A stretch of DNA of 64,000 bases from AV40 sp035568175 (GCA_035568175.1 DATMON010000004.1:372001-436000); one strand, 5' to 3'; shown: positions 50,628-60,006, counted from the first letter of the stretch. Program-made: numbers and translations. Notes: generated by a model from the letters alone, not told the origin.

Positions 50628-51512
50628 ATGAGGGCTTGGAGGATTCTCGTTCCTGTTCTTTTGATTTGCTCGACGGCTGTCGCCGTCGAGACGCGGCTGC
50701 CATTCAAAACAGTTTTCAAAGGACAGGACCAATTCAATCGACTGGTTTCGCTGGCCAAGAGCAACGATTGGAAATCGCTGCCGATTGGGGAGCGAACAGC
50801 AGTGGTGGGACAAGCGCTCACCGGCACGCGCTACAAATCTTATACGCTCGAGATCGACAATCGAATCGAATCGCCCTCGGTGAATTTCAATGGGCTCGAT
50901 TGCTGGACGTTTTTTGAAACGTCGCTGGCGTTTGCACGGATGCTAAATGAGCCGGAGGAAAATTGGACGCCGGAAAACTTTTTGCATTACATTGAAGTGG
51001 ATCGATATCGGGGCGGCGTTTGCACAGGCGAATATCTCTCCCGGCTGCATTATTTGGAGGACTGGCTTTACGACAACGACAAGCGCGGTTTGGTGCAAGA
51101 CCTGACAACCAAGCTTGGCGGCCAGAGCGTGCCGCACGCGGCCCATGAAATGACGGTGGCGTGGCGGCATTATCGCTACCTGGCGGCGAACAAATCGCTT
51201 CTCGGACCGCTTGCGCGAATGGAAGCGGACGTTTCGAGGCGACCGCTCTACCAGATTCCAAAAAATCGGGTCGCGAAAATCGAACCGAAACTTCAAAGCG
51301 GCGACATTATCGGGATCGTTTCGCACGACGGCCGATTGTATTCGACGTCGCATGTCGGACTCGCGCTGCGCGCCCCTGACGGCGTTTTGCATTTCCTGCA
51401 TGCGTCGGCTCCGCACAATTACGACAAGGTGGTCGTCGACTCGCGGCTTTCAGATTACCTGAGGAAATATCGGAGTGATTCGGGAATCCTGGTCGCGCGG
51501 CCGCTGCGCTAG
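50628..51512 (+). CDS. DUF1460 exported amidase-like protein (NlpC/P60 relative)
   Basis: A signal peptide (ILVPVLLICSTAVA) precedes a DUF1460 domain with the catalytic Cys in NFNGLDCWTFFE and the partner His in STSHVGLAL. PSVNFNGLDCW and HYIEVDRYRGG are family hallmarks. DUF1460 proteins are N-acetylmuramoyl-L-alanine amidase-like papain-fold enzymes acting on cell-wall fragments. Length (294 residues) is typical. It lies between the sulfotransferase and the sensor kinase genes, with no clear operon link. Confidence 0.88.
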   Translation: MRAWRILVPVLLICSTAVAVETRLPFKTVFKGQDQFNRLVSLAKSNDWKSLPIGERTAVVGQALTGTRYKSYTLEIDNRIESPSVNFNGLDCWTFFETSLAFARMLNEPEENWTPENFLHYIEVDRYRGGVCTGEYLSRLHYLEDWLYDNDKRGLVQDLTTKLGGQSVPHAAHEMTVAWRHYRYLAANKSLLGPLARMEADVSRRPLYQIPKNRVAKIEPKLQSGDIIGIVSHDGRLYSTSHVGLALRAPDGVLHFLHASAPHNYDKVVVDSRLSDYLRKYRSDSGILVARPLR

Positions 51513-51561
51513 GTCCGAGCCGGACAGGCACTATTGAGTTTCGGCCGTTGTTGTTGTTGAA

Positions 51562-53571
51562 TTACGGCACTAGAGGCAAAGTAACCGAGAAGGTCGCGCC
51601 TTTGCCTGAACCTTCGCTGTGCGCGCCAATGCTGCCGCCGTGCATTTCGACGATTGCCTTACTGATGGCGAGACCGAGCCCGAGACCTTCGCGTCGCATT
51701 TCGAGTTGCTCGAAGGCGTCGAAAATTTTCTCGAGAAATACCGGTTCGATCCCAATGCCGGTGTCGCTGATTTCGACTGTGATCGAATTTGGCGAACTGT
51801 TGCAAGAACGAACTGAGATCGTTCCAGTATCGGCAGTGAATTTGCAGGCGTTGCGCAAAATGTTCCAAAAAACCTGCTGCACACGCGGTGGATCCACATT
51901 GACCTGATGAGATGCCGCCTCTAGCGCAAGCGATAGTGGAAGTTGGCGACAATCAACATCGGCCCGCACGATTTCAATGGCGTGTCGAATCAACTCGTGC
52001 GCATCGGTCGGCTGAAGCCGCAACTGTAATTTGCCGCGGGCAATGCGAGTGAGATCAAGCAAATCATCAATCAATCTCGCTTCCAATTCGACATTGCGGC
52101 AAACCATGCGCAACCCTTGTTCCAGCTCCGGATCGAGCCCTGGGTGATTCAATATTCCGTCCGCCCAGAGCAAAATCGGATTCAGCGGTGTGCGCAGTTC
52201 GTGACTAAGAGTAGCGAGAAAACGATCTTTGGCGGCGCTGGCCGCTTCGGCATTTTCCTTCGCCCGTTCCAGTTCCTGCTCAATCCGTCGACGCTCAATA
52301 AAAAGACCGATCTGACTGCCAAGCGCGGTCACCAATTGGAGCAAATCGGGATCAGGCTCGGCGACATGTTCGCTGAACATTTCGACTACCCCATTGATCG
52401 CGCGACCGGCAAAAAGGGGGAAAGCGAAACCGCCGTGCAATCCTGCTTCCCGCGCCGCCGGGGCCCGCGGAAAATTTTTGTCCACGACCACATCGTAAAT
52501 CCAAGCGGCCTCGTTCGATTCCCAAACACGGCCGGGCAAACCTTCGCCCATTCCAAATTGAATTGCTTGGGAGAATTGTCCGAACTTCCTCAGCTTGTCC
52601 GAGCCTCCTTCCCAAAAAGCGCAACAGCGCAATCTTCCGATCGTCTCATCATAAATCCAAAGCGCGCTCAGAACCCAATCACCAATCGAAGCGATCGTTT
52701 GAAGGATCGCGGAGCTCGCTTCTTCAAGGGTCCATGAGCCTGCGAGCAAACTCGCCACCGTGTACTGGGCAAGACGTCTGCGGTCGCTCCGAACGCGCTC
52801 AGAAATATCGCGCGCAATTTTTGACGCGCCGATGACGTGCCCATCCACATGTTTGATCGGTGAGACCGTGAGCGAGACGTTTATAAGATTGCCGTCTTTT
52901 CGGCGGCGAACGGTATCGAAATGGTCAACCCGTTCGCCGGTATGAATCCGATCAAGGATCCGCTGTTCTTCGTGGTAGCGATCCGGCGGAATGATGACCG
53001 TGATCGGTTTGTTAATCACGTCGTCGGCGCTAAAACCGAAAAGCTTCTCCGCGCCTCTGTTCCAACTCGTGATGATTCCATTCAAATCTTTGCTGACGAT
53101 GGCGTCGTCCGACGATTCGACGATCGCGGCCAAATGCCGGCTGGCCTCCTCGTGGCGAGTGCGGTCGGTGATGTCGCGCAAATAGGCGGTGAAAATCGGG
53201 GCGCTGTTGATCTCGAGCGCGGTGATAGCCAGCTCGACCAAAATTTCGGAGCCGTCCTTGCGAACACCCGCGATCTTGATCCGCTTTCCGATCACCGGCC
53301 CCTCGCCTGTTTTTAGATAATGCGTCAGGCCGCGGCGATGCTGCTCGCGCATGCGCGACGGAATGATCAGCTCGGCGAGTTCTTTGCCGATGGCCTCGGA
53401 TCGGCTAAAACCAAAAGTTCGCTCGGCCGCCGGATTAAACTCGAGGACGCGCCCGTCTCCGTCCATGGTAATAATACCATCGAGCGCGGTGTCGAGAATG
53501 CCGCGATACAGCATTTCGAGCTTATCGCTCGCGAGAGTTTTGCTGTTTTCGGCGCTTTGTTTGGATTTCAT
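51562..53571 (-). CDS. PAS-PAS-GAF sensor histidine kinase
   Basis: The 669-residue soluble kinase has two PAS domains (about 20-135 and 140-265) and a GAF domain (about 275-430; FGMGEGLPGRVWESNEAAWI). The kinase core has H-box FLATLSHELRTPLNPILLWADGILN, N-box NILRNACKFTADTG, ISDTGIGIEP and GLGLGLAISKAIVEMHGG. The PAS domains carry WNRGAEKLFGFS-type signatures, so heme or flavin sensing is possible but not shown. No receiver domain or adjacent regulator accompanies it. It is convergent with the DUF1460 gene. Confidence 0.92.
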   Translation of the reverse strand: MKSKQSAENSKTLASDKLEMLYRGILDTALDGIITMDGDGRVLEFNPAAERTFGFSRSEAIGKELAELIIPSRMREQHRRGLTHYLKTGEGPVIGKRIKIAGVRKDGSEILVELAITALEINSAPIFTAYLRDITDRTRHEEASRHLAAIVESSDDAIVSKDLNGIITSWNRGAEKLFGFSADDVINKPITVIIPPDRYHEEQRILDRIHTGERVDHFDTVRRRKDGNLINVSLTVSPIKHVDGHVIGASKIARDISERVRSDRRRLAQYTVASLLAGSWTLEEASSAILQTIASIGDWVLSALWIYDETIGRLRCCAFWEGGSDKLRKFGQFSQAIQFGMGEGLPGRVWESNEAAWIYDVVVDKNFPRAPAAREAGLHGGFAFPLFAGRAINGVVEMFSEHVAEPDPDLLQLVTALGSQIGLFIERRRIEQELERAKENAEAASAAKDRFLATLSHELRTPLNPILLWADGILNHPGLDPELEQGLRMVCRNVELEARLIDDLLDLTRIARGKLQLRLQPTDAHELIRHAIEIVRADVDCRQLPLSLALEAASHQVNVDPPRVQQVFWNILRNACKFTADTGTISVRSCNSSPNSITVEISDTGIGIEPVFLEKIFDAFEQLEMRREGLGLGLAISKAIVEMHGGSIGAHSEGSGKGATFSVTLPLVP

Positions 53572-53722
53572 CAGGAGCGCGCCCGCGGCGACGCCCTTTC
53601 GCGCGAGACTAACAAGTTTGGCGCGCAGCGTGCAATAGCGCTTCGCGGGAAGAGAGCGATCTTAACCGCTGGAATGGCAGCCGAGGAAGTTGTAGGAAAA
53701 GAGATTCTTCGCGGCCGATTGC

Positions 53723-55561
53723 ATGAAAATACTTTGTGTAGTGGAACATGGTAACGCTCCGAGCACGCGGCTGCGTCTGCGGGATTGTCTGAATTACTAT
53801 TCCGCCCTGGGCGTGGAAGCGACGGTCGTTCCGACCCGGCGTTCCAGCGTGAGCGAGCGGCTGCGCGTTCTTAAAGAAGCGCGCCGGCATGACGTGGTCG
53901 TTCTTTTCAAAACAATCGGCTTCAACGAATTTGAGCTTGGCCTGCTGCAACGCGCCAATCGCCGCATCGTTTTTGATTTTGACGACGCGGTGATGTTTCG
54001 CGACCAAAAACACCGCCGGCCCTTGCGCGGAAAGGATTTCAAGAAATTCCTCCGGACAGTCAGACACTGCGCCGCGGTCGTGGCCGGCAATGATTTTCTC
54101 GCCTGTTTCGCGGAAGCGTCCGGTCGCCGGGCGATCATCCTTCCGACGTCGATCGACCTTCGGCGATATCATTTGAAACAAAACTTCGATGGACCGGGAT
54201 TAACGATCGGCTGGGTTGGATTGAGCGACGGGCTGCCTTATCTCCGGCATATCCAGCCTGCGCTGCAGCAACTAAGCGAAATGTTTCCCGGGTTAAAACT
54301 GAAAGTGATCTCGGACAAACCGCTCCAACTCGACGGCGTGCACGTCGAGAACGATCCATGGCGATTGGAAACGGAGCAGACCAATCTTGCCAGTTTCGAC
54401 ATTGGCATCATGCCGCTATGGGATTCGGTTTGGACGCGGGGAAAATGCGGTTACAAAATTTTGCAATACATGGGTGTCGGCACAGCCGTGGTCGCATCCG
54501 ACGTCGGGGTAAACAATGAAATCATTTCACACGGCGAAAATGGTTTTCTCGCGCGAACGCAGGACGATTGGGTCGAAGCGCTCAGCAGTTTGATCCGAAA
54601 CGCGGAGCAACGGAGAACATTCGGATTGCGCGGCCGAGAATTGATCGAGAAACGCTATTCATTGGAAAGCTTCGCTCAGGGTTACGTGAAGCTATTGCGC
54701 GAAATCGCGCGTATTCCGGGAGAATCTGCGGATTCCAGAGGGCGCCGCAGTTTTGGACGATGGAACTTTAGCAGTCGCGCGCGTGAGCTTTCCGGTGGCG
54801 ATGCCGTTGTCATCTCGGTGCCGAAAAGCGGACGCACCTGGGTGCGGACTTTTCTCTGCGCCTATTTTTGCAAACGAACGGGAAAACCGTTCACTCTCCG
54901 CCCCGATCGTTATCATGAGCCGGATATTCCGCGCATGATCTTTTCGCATGATTTCGCCGAACAGCGAATGAAGGCGACGCTTTGGGAGCGGGTCCGCGGC
55001 AAATACCTGGTGCCGGCGCGCGAGCTGGCCCGGGCCGATGTCATTCTTTTGGTCCGCGATCCTCGGGACGCCTTTGTCTCGCTTTACATGCAGCTGGTCC
55101 ACCGCACGCGCGAAACGCCCCAGGAATTGAAACAGAAAAGTATCGGCGATCTTCTCCGTGATCGTCGCTATGGAATCCTGTCGATCATCAAAACGATGAA
55201 TAACTGGTTTGCCGAATTCGGGCACCGCAAAAATTTTACGCTACTTCATTACGAGTCATTGCGGGCAGCGCCGGAGCAGAATTTTCGGGCCCTGCTGAGC
55301 ACGCTCGGGGAAACTTCGCCCGACCTGGAAGCCTTCAAGCACGCGCTTGAGTTTTCCGACTTCGCCAACATGCAAAGGCTGGAAGTGGCCGGTGTGTTTG
55401 ATTCGAAGATCCTGCGCTCGCGCGATGTTCAGAATCCGGAATCGTTCAAAGTTCGACGCGGCAAAGTGGGCGGGTATCGCGATTATCTTTCGCCGGAGGA
55501 CCAGGCATTCGCAGCTGACGCGCTCAAACATTTAGACGCGCGCTTCGGTTATACGGCTTGA
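53723..55561 (+). CDS. Fused GT4 glycosyltransferase and sulfotransferase
   Basis: One 612-residue frame combines two enzymes. Residues about 1-335 are a GT-B glycosyltransferase (GT4-like): VVEHGNAPSTRLRLRDCLNYYSALG, TIGWVGLSDGLPYL, PLWDSVWTRGKCGYKILQYMGVGTAVVASDVGVNNE and a C-terminal helix. From about residue 355 a sulfotransferase follows, with the 5'-phosphosulfate motif SVPKSGRTWVRTFL (P-loop near 367-375), LLVRDPRDAFVSLYM and the C-terminal GKVGGYRDYLSPE. The protein could add a sugar and sulfate it. It is followed after 10 bases by another sulfotransferase gene. Confidence 0.92.
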   Translation: MKILCVVEHGNAPSTRLRLRDCLNYYSALGVEATVVPTRRSSVSERLRVLKEARRHDVVVLFKTIGFNEFELGLLQRANRRIVFDFDDAVMFRDQKHRRPLRGKDFKKFLRTVRHCAAVVAGNDFLACFAEASGRRAIILPTSIDLRRYHLKQNFDGPGLTIGWVGLSDGLPYLRHIQPALQQLSEMFPGLKLKVISDKPLQLDGVHVENDPWRLETEQTNLASFDIGIMPLWDSVWTRGKCGYKILQYMGVGTAVVASDVGVNNEIISHGENGFLARTQDDWVEALSSLIRNAEQRRTFGLRGRELIEKRYSLESFAQGYVKLLREIARIPGESADSRGRRSFGRWNFSSRARELSGGDAVVISVPKSGRTWVRTFLCAYFCKRTGKPFTLRPDRYHEPDIPRMIFSHDFAEQRMKATLWERVRGKYLVPARELARADVILLVRDPRDAFVSLYMQLVHRTRETPQELKQKSIGDLLRDRRYGILSIIKTMNNWFAEFGHRKNFTLLHYESLRAAPEQNFRALLSTLGETSPDLEAFKHALEFSDFANMQRLEVAGVFDSKILRSRDVQNPESFKVRRGKVGGYRDYLSPEDQAFAADALKHLDARFGYTA

Positions 55562-55571
55562 TCGCGCGCGG

Positions 55572-56390
55572 ATGAAAGATCGACAACGGAGCCGGCGGGA
55601 GCCGGACGACGACGACGGGGAAGCCCGAGAGAGTTGGCGAGTCGGGCCCCGAGCCAATCAACGTCCACCTGTGCTCATCATTGGGGCGCATCGCTCGGGC
55701 ACGACCGCGACTGCTCGGGCGCTGGAACTGCTCGGATTACAAATTGGCGAGCATCTCGATAGCCATCGCGAGCCGCGACCGTTGCAAAAATTGCATGAGG
55801 ACTATCTGCACCGAACTGGAGCAGCCTGGCATCATCCGCAACCATTTTTAAAATGGATCGAGTCGGCGGAAGGAAAGCAGGATTGCATCTCCTACCTGCG
55901 GTCGAATATCCGCCGCGATTTCGCTCGGATCTTTGGCTATCGCTTCAATCCGAAAGGACTTTGGCTCCGAGCCCGGCTCAACTTCGGCGCGAAGTGGGGT
56001 TGGAAAGAGCCGCGGACGACGTTATTCGCTCCCGCCTGGCTCGAAATTTTTCCGGCGGCGCGAATCGTGCATGTCATTCGCGACGCACACGCGACAGCAT
56101 CAAGCATTCGAGAACGCGAATTGAAATTTCAAGCCGCGGGCGATCCACCCACGCCCAATCTCGCGGACTTCGATTACTGCAGGCAACTTGTTCAAACCTA
56201 TCTCACAGCCGGAGAGCGGCTCGCCCATTCTGCGAATTATCAGCGGGTTCAGTTTGAGGACCTCCAGGCAAATCCGCCAGCGATGCTCGAGCGACTGGCA
56301 AATTTCTGCGGCTTGCGCGTTACCACGCGAGAATTGGCCGGCGCGGCGGCCAGCATCCGACCGGCACGCGTTAGATCGACATCGTCCTAA
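55572..56390 (+). CDS. Sulfotransferase-family protein
   Basis: The 272-residue product has a charged N-terminal tail, then the PAPS P-loop VLIIGAHRSGTTATARALELLGLQIG and the 3'-phosphate region IFPAARIVHVIRDAHATASSIRERE. FEDLQANPPAMLERLANFCGL follows. It lacks any membrane segment. It starts 10 bases after the GT4-sulfotransferase fusion and is probably co-transcribed. An AAGATCGACA copy lies in the first codons (55576-55585) and a near copy at the end (56373-56381), both in unconserved parts. Confidence 0.88.
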   Translation: MKDRQRSRREPDDDDGEARESWRVGPRANQRPPVLIIGAHRSGTTATARALELLGLQIGEHLDSHREPRPLQKLHEDYLHRTGAAWHHPQPFLKWIESAEGKQDCISYLRSNIRRDFARIFGYRFNPKGLWLRARLNFGAKWGWKEPRTTLFAPAWLEIFPAARIVHVIRDAHATASSIRERELKFQAAGDPPTPNLADFDYCRQLVQTYLTAGERLAHSANYQRVQFEDLQANPPAMLERLANFCGLRVTTRELAGAAASIRPARVRSTSS

Positions 56391-56425
56391 TCGAGCCACC
56401 TTCGCCGCGGGACGGCGCGGCAGAT

Positions 56426-57106
56426 CTACTTCACGTGCATCGCGTCTTCCCAGCGAATGGCGGCCCGCAGCAACTCGGTCAGTGAAGTGACGCCGAACTT
56501 TTCTTTTGCCCGCGCGCAATAGGCCTGCACGGTTTTCAGACTGAGACGCAAATCTTCCGCGATCTGCGACGGCGTTCGTCCCTGGCCGAGCAATCGGAAA
56601 ATCTCCAATTCGCGATCGCTCAGTCGTTCCACCGGCGTGGCCGCGGACGCTTTGCGCGAACTCATGCGCCGCGCCATCGAATTCACGACCCGGTCGCTGA
56701 CATAAATATCGCCTTCCACAACTCGCCGAATTGCCGTCAGAACACTTTTCGTGGTCTCGCGTTTCATCACGTATCCGCGCGCCCCGGCATGCAACGCGCG
56801 CTCGGCGTAGAGCGCTTCGTCGTGCATCGAGAGCACAATCAAGGCGACTTGAGGGAATTGGGTTTGCAATGTCTTGACCAGCTCGAGGCCCGATTCGTTT
56901 TTGAGCGAAATGTCGATCAACGCGACGTCGGGCCGGCACGATTCGATCCCGGCAAGCGCTCCAGCCGAATCCTCCGCCTCACCGCAAACGGCAAGGTCGT
57001 TTTGTTGGTTAATGAAATTGGCAAGTCCGTCGCGAACGAGAGGATGATCGTCAACGATGAACACTTTGCGCTTGCGCGCCACTCCGTTGGATGATTTTTG
57101 ATTCAT
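56426..57106 (-). CDS. NarL/LuxR-type response regulator
   Basis: The 226-residue protein has a receiver domain (VFIVDDHPLVRDGL, phospho-acceptor Asp in VALIDISLKNESG, Lys in GYVMKRE) and a GerE-type helix-turn-helix (SDRELEIFRLLGQGRTPSQIAEDLRLSLKTVQAYCARAKEKFGV). It begins 13 bases after the kinase gene stop, so the pair forms one two-component system. Its targets are unknown. The adjacent convergent sulfotransferase gene suggests, weakly, control of surface-polymer genes. Confidence 0.94.
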   Translation of the reverse strand: MNQKSSNGVARKRKVFIVDDHPLVRDGLANFINQQNDLAVCGEAEDSAGALAGIESCRPDVALIDISLKNESGLELVKTLQTQFPQVALIVLSMHDEALYAERALHAGARGYVMKRETTKSVLTAIRRVVEGDIYVSDRVVNSMARRMSSRKASAATPVERLSDRELEIFRLLGQGRTPSQIAEDLRLSLKTVQAYCARAKEKFGVTSLTELLRAAIRWEDAMHVK

Positions 57107-57119
57107 AAGAACTCGGGTT

Positions 57120-58157
57120 TCAATCTGCGGACTGAAGTCTGTTTAAGTTGCATGTCACTAGCGTGCCGCCGTCTCGGTTGTGTGTGATGGCAAGTTTGCC
57201 TCCAATTAAGGAGGCGCCGTGCGCCATCAAGCGCAGACCAAGGCCAGGCGGCTCAGGAAGTTTTTCCGGGAATCCATTGCCGTCGTCCGAGACCACAAGT
57301 GTCAGTTTCTGGCCGTTTCGCGCAAGCTCGATGTCGATCTTACTCGCGCCGGAATGCTTGACTGCGTTCATCACCGCTTCCTGGGCGATGTGATAAAGTT
57401 GGGTGGCCGTTGTCGCGTCGCCTACGTGGACGGCACCATCGCCATTGAAGGTGCACGGAACTCTAAATCGTTCGCTAATGTTTACGGCCAGACCATTCAG
57501 GGCGACGTCCAATCCATCAGCTTCAAGTTCCGGTGAAAAGAAACCGCGCGCGAGGTTCCGAGTAAGATCAATTCCCTCCTCGATGTAATGCACGACCTTG
57601 TCGGCCTCTGCCACTTCCGCGGCCGATCGATTAGCGAGTTTTTCGCGAAGGACTTGCGCAACCAGTGCCGTCCCGGTCAAATGTTGGCCGAGACTGTCAT
57701 GTAAATTTTGGCCGAGCCGCCGACGCTCGCGGTCAGCCACTCCCGCGATCTCCTGATCAAGGCGTTCGCGCTCTGCCATTTCGCGTTTGAGCGCCGCCGT
57801 GCGATCGCGCACACGTTGGTCGAGTTCATCCAAGAGGGTGCGCAGCTTTGAAAGCAGGCCGGTAAAGACAGCGTACGACCCAAGTGCCATCCCGATATTC
57901 CACAAGCCCACAGTCGGCACGCCAGCCGCAACATCGGAAGTTACCCAAGCTAAGATGCTTAACACCGAAAAGGTGAAGCCTAACCAAAAACCTCCGAACC
58001 ATGTCCCAAGCGCAATCGGAACAAGATAAAACAGCAGAAATGTTTGTTCGTAGCCGGTGAGATAATCCACATATCCAAGGCCAGCGGTGATGACGACGCA
58101 AACAGTTACAAGTGCAAGCCGCGATGAGAGATGATTTCGCCAGCGCAATCGAGTCAT
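57120..58157 (-). CDS. NarX/DegS-type membrane sensor histidine kinase
   Basis: The product (345 residues from the ATG at 58157; an alternative start is at 58211) has four or five membrane helices (about residues 12-105) of the MASE1-like or CHASE-like sort. A coiled segment follows, then a HisKA_3 domain with RRRLGQNLHDSLGQHLTG (phospho-acceptor His) and an HATPase with IAQEAVMNAVKHSGASKI, VVSDDGNGF and GLGLRLMAHGASLIGG. It has no periplasmic sensor loop of note, so it probably senses a membrane signal. It pairs with the regulator at 56426-57106. Confidence 0.92.
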   Translation of the reverse strand: MTRLRWRNHLSSRLALVTVCVVITAGLGYVDYLTGYEQTFLLFYLVPIALGTWFGGFWLGFTFSVLSILAWVTSDVAAGVPTVGLWNIGMALGSYAVFTGLLSKLRTLLDELDQRVRDRTAALKREMAERERLDQEIAGVADRERRRLGQNLHDSLGQHLTGTALVAQVLREKLANRSAAEVAEADKVVHYIEEGIDLTRNLARGFFSPELEADGLDVALNGLAVNISERFRVPCTFNGDGAVHVGDATTATQLYHIAQEAVMNAVKHSGASKIDIELARNGQKLTLVVSDDGNGFPEKLPEPPGLGLRLMAHGASLIGGKLAITHNRDGGTLVTCNLNRLQSAD

Positions 58158-58311
58158 GTTCAGGGACGGTGCAAACAATGCGTTCGGTGCAACATACGCC
58201 AGCGTTCGCATTACTCCATTGAACCCGATCTACCGAAAACGTTCACATATTTTTCGCGTAGGGCTCTGTATCACAAACGATTCGGGCCGCAGATTCGCGA
58301 GCGGGGTGATC

Positions 58312-58340
58312 TTGCCGACGAAGCTCGGGCGGCGTATGTT
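58312..58340 (+). promoter_or_regulatory. Likely sigma70-type promoter of ssrA
   Basis: A -35 box TTGCCG (58312-58317) and a -10 box TATGTT (58335-58340) are separated by 17 bases, the optimal spacing. The mature tmRNA begins 10 bases downstream at 58350, consistent with a slightly longer 5' precursor trimmed by RNase P. Confidence 0.6.
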
Positions 58341-58349
58341 TGGCGCAAT

Positions 58350-58703
58350 GGGGGCGCACTGGTTTCGACTCATCGTTGGAAGCACAGGCGGCATGTCGAG
58401 GATGGTTCGTTGGCCTCGTAAAAAACCGAGCCAAAACAAATAAACGCAGATCACCAAGATCTCGCTCTCGCGGCTTAATTGACCGTGACGTTTGGAGCTG
58501 GACGCCTGCTACGGCGCCAAACGTGGACAGCAGGCTAATCGCACGGCGGAGTGACCGCGCCGGACGGTGAAGGAAATTCGTGGACGCTCGGAAGTCGGCA
58601 GTGTGCCGGTGCAACGCCGGCTTCTCAAAAATCTCACCGGATAAACATGTAGATGTTTGCGTGGATAGCGACGAGGACAGGGGTTCAACTCCCCTCGCCT
58701 CCA
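58350..58703 (+). ncRNA. ssrA: Transfer-messenger RNA (tmRNA)
   Basis: The 5' end GGGGGCGCACTGGTTTCGAC and the 3' end CAGGGGTTCAACTCCCCTCG plus CCTCCA are standard tmRNA ends. GGGGGCG pairs with CGCCTCC to form the tRNA-like acceptor. Between them a tag reading frame ends GCTCTCGCGGCTTAA (58478), encoding ...DQDLALAA-like residues; read from 58428 it is EPKQINADHQDLALAA, and the preceding in-frame stop is TAA at 58419-58421. Pseudoknot-forming GC segments follow. It rescues stalled ribosomes with SmpB. CCA is not encoded. Confidence 0.95.
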
Positions 58704-58826
58704 AAAATCCGTTCTTTTGAGTTGGTGTGCAATTTTCTTGCAGCGGTGGAAAATAAAGCTTCACATGGGGCGGTTCATCGTGCTATAACAACTATAAATC
58801 CCATAACAACTATCGCTCCCGTTTCC

Positions 58827-59276
58827 ATGAACTATCGCGTCCTCGGTAAAGTATCTTATCACTCCGCCATCTTGCTCGCCTGTGTCACCCTCAGTTGCCG
58901 CCCGCAGCAAGCAGTCATTCTTTCCCCGAGTGACACTGACCTCGTCGTCTTGAACGGTTGCGTTATTTCGGCCTGCAATTATCTGGCCGTTGTTAAGACC
59001 CAGCACGCGCTCGACAAGAATTTTTGGGCAAAAATTCTCCTCGTCCGCTACAACGATCATCCCGCCGGCCACGCTTATTGCGTGTGGGAAACTGACGGTA
59101 CCATTTACGGCTACGACCGGAACGCCGGTTCGTTTCCGATTCCCGTTTACACGCGCGACGCACGCGCCATTGCCATCGTTTTGGCTCAGGAACTGGGAAA
59201 AGTCATGAACGAGCCGCTTTCCGTCGACCGCGCAGAGTTCGTCGAATCGCAGCGCTCCCAGGTCTACAAATTCTAG
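58827..59276 (+). CDS. Small lipoprotein-like protein with possible Cys-His-Asp active site
   Basis: The ATG at 58827 gives 149 residues, excluding a frame that begins inside tmRNA. The N terminus (HSAILLACVTLSC) looks like a lipoprotein signal. The rest has the spacing NGCVISACNYL ... GHAYCVWETDGTIYGYDRNAG, which could be a papain-like Cys, His and Asp set, as in bacterial cysteine peptidases. I recognise no family by name. No neighbour on the same strand suggests an operon. Confidence 0.55.
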   Translation: MNYRVLGKVSYHSAILLACVTLSCRPQQAVILSPSDTDLVVLNGCVISACNYLAVVKTQHALDKNFWAKILLVRYNDHPAGHAYCVWETDGTIYGYDRNAGSFPIPVYTRDARAIAIVLAQELGKVMNEPLSVDRAEFVESQRSQVYKF

Positions 59277-59295
59277 GCCGGCAAACTTCGAGATT

Positions 59296-59901
59296 TCACG
59301 GTTTGTCGCCCCAGGTTTTCTTGTGGAACGACGCGCGGCCCGACCCTTGTTCGAAGGCTTCGAAGTGTTCTGGGTTCTGCTGATAATACTTCTGATGAGA
59401 ATCCTCGGCCGGATAGAACTTCATCGCCGGTAAAATTTCGGTCGCGATCGGTTTCTTGAATTTGCCGGACTGACCCAGCTTTTCTTTCGACATTTCCGCG
59501 ATCTTTTTTTCCTCATCGCTTTCATAAAAGATTGCGGCGCGATAACTTGGACCGATATCGGTGAATTGCCCGTCGGATTGCGTCGGATCAATTTGCTTCC
59601 AATAGATATCGAGCAGCTGCTCGTAAGAAATTTTTGCCGGGTCGTAAACGATTTGGATTGATTCACGGTAGTTTGTTTTCTCGGAGCCAACGAGCTGGTA
59701 AGTGGGGTTCGGCTCCGTCCCGCCGCAATAACCGACGGTCGTCTTGATTACGCCTGGGGCTTTGTCGAATGCGGGCTGAATGCACCAAAAACAACCGCCC
59801 GCGAAAACGGCCGTCTTGGTTGTGCTGGGCGAACTTTGAGCCGGCGAAAGATCGACAACGAAGGCCAGACACGCCCCGACCAAGAGATAAACAAGTTTCA
59901 T
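59296..59901 (-). CDS. msrA: Exported peptide methionine sulfoxide reductase A
   Basis: The ATG at 59901 gives a signal peptide (MKLVYLLVGACLAFVVDLSPAQS) and a 201-residue enzyme. The MsrA signature TAVFAGGCFWCIQPAFDKAPGV (nucleophile Cys37), VGYCGGT, YRESIQIVYDP and AEDSHQKYY are present. It reduces methionine-S-sulfoxide, here outside the cytoplasm. It is not fused to MsrB. A longer frame to 59985 has a non-signal N terminus. Motif copies lie in the signal-peptide region (59848) and just upstream of the start (59904). Confidence 0.94.
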   Translation of the reverse strand: MKLVYLLVGACLAFVVDLSPAQSSPSTTKTAVFAGGCFWCIQPAFDKAPGVIKTTVGYCGGTEPNPTYQLVGSEKTNYRESIQIVYDPAKISYEQLLDIYWKQIDPTQSDGQFTDIGPSYRAAIFYESDEEKKIAEMSKEKLGQSGKFKKPIATEILPAMKFYPAEDSHQKYYQQNPEHFEAFEQGSGRASFHKKTWGDKP

Positions 59902-60006
59902 ATTGTCGATCTTAGACAATGTCTTCCAAGACGCGTTGCGAAATACCCCGTTTTTCTCTTGCCAGCCACTGGTGCCAACTGCCATAAGCCTACGTCTTCA
60001 ACCAAT

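Noticed and set aside
54700..54830. Frameshift or missed stop as the origin of the GT4-sulfotransferase fusion
   Set aside because: The frame is continuous through a linker of ordinary composition, and both domains are complete with motifs in order.
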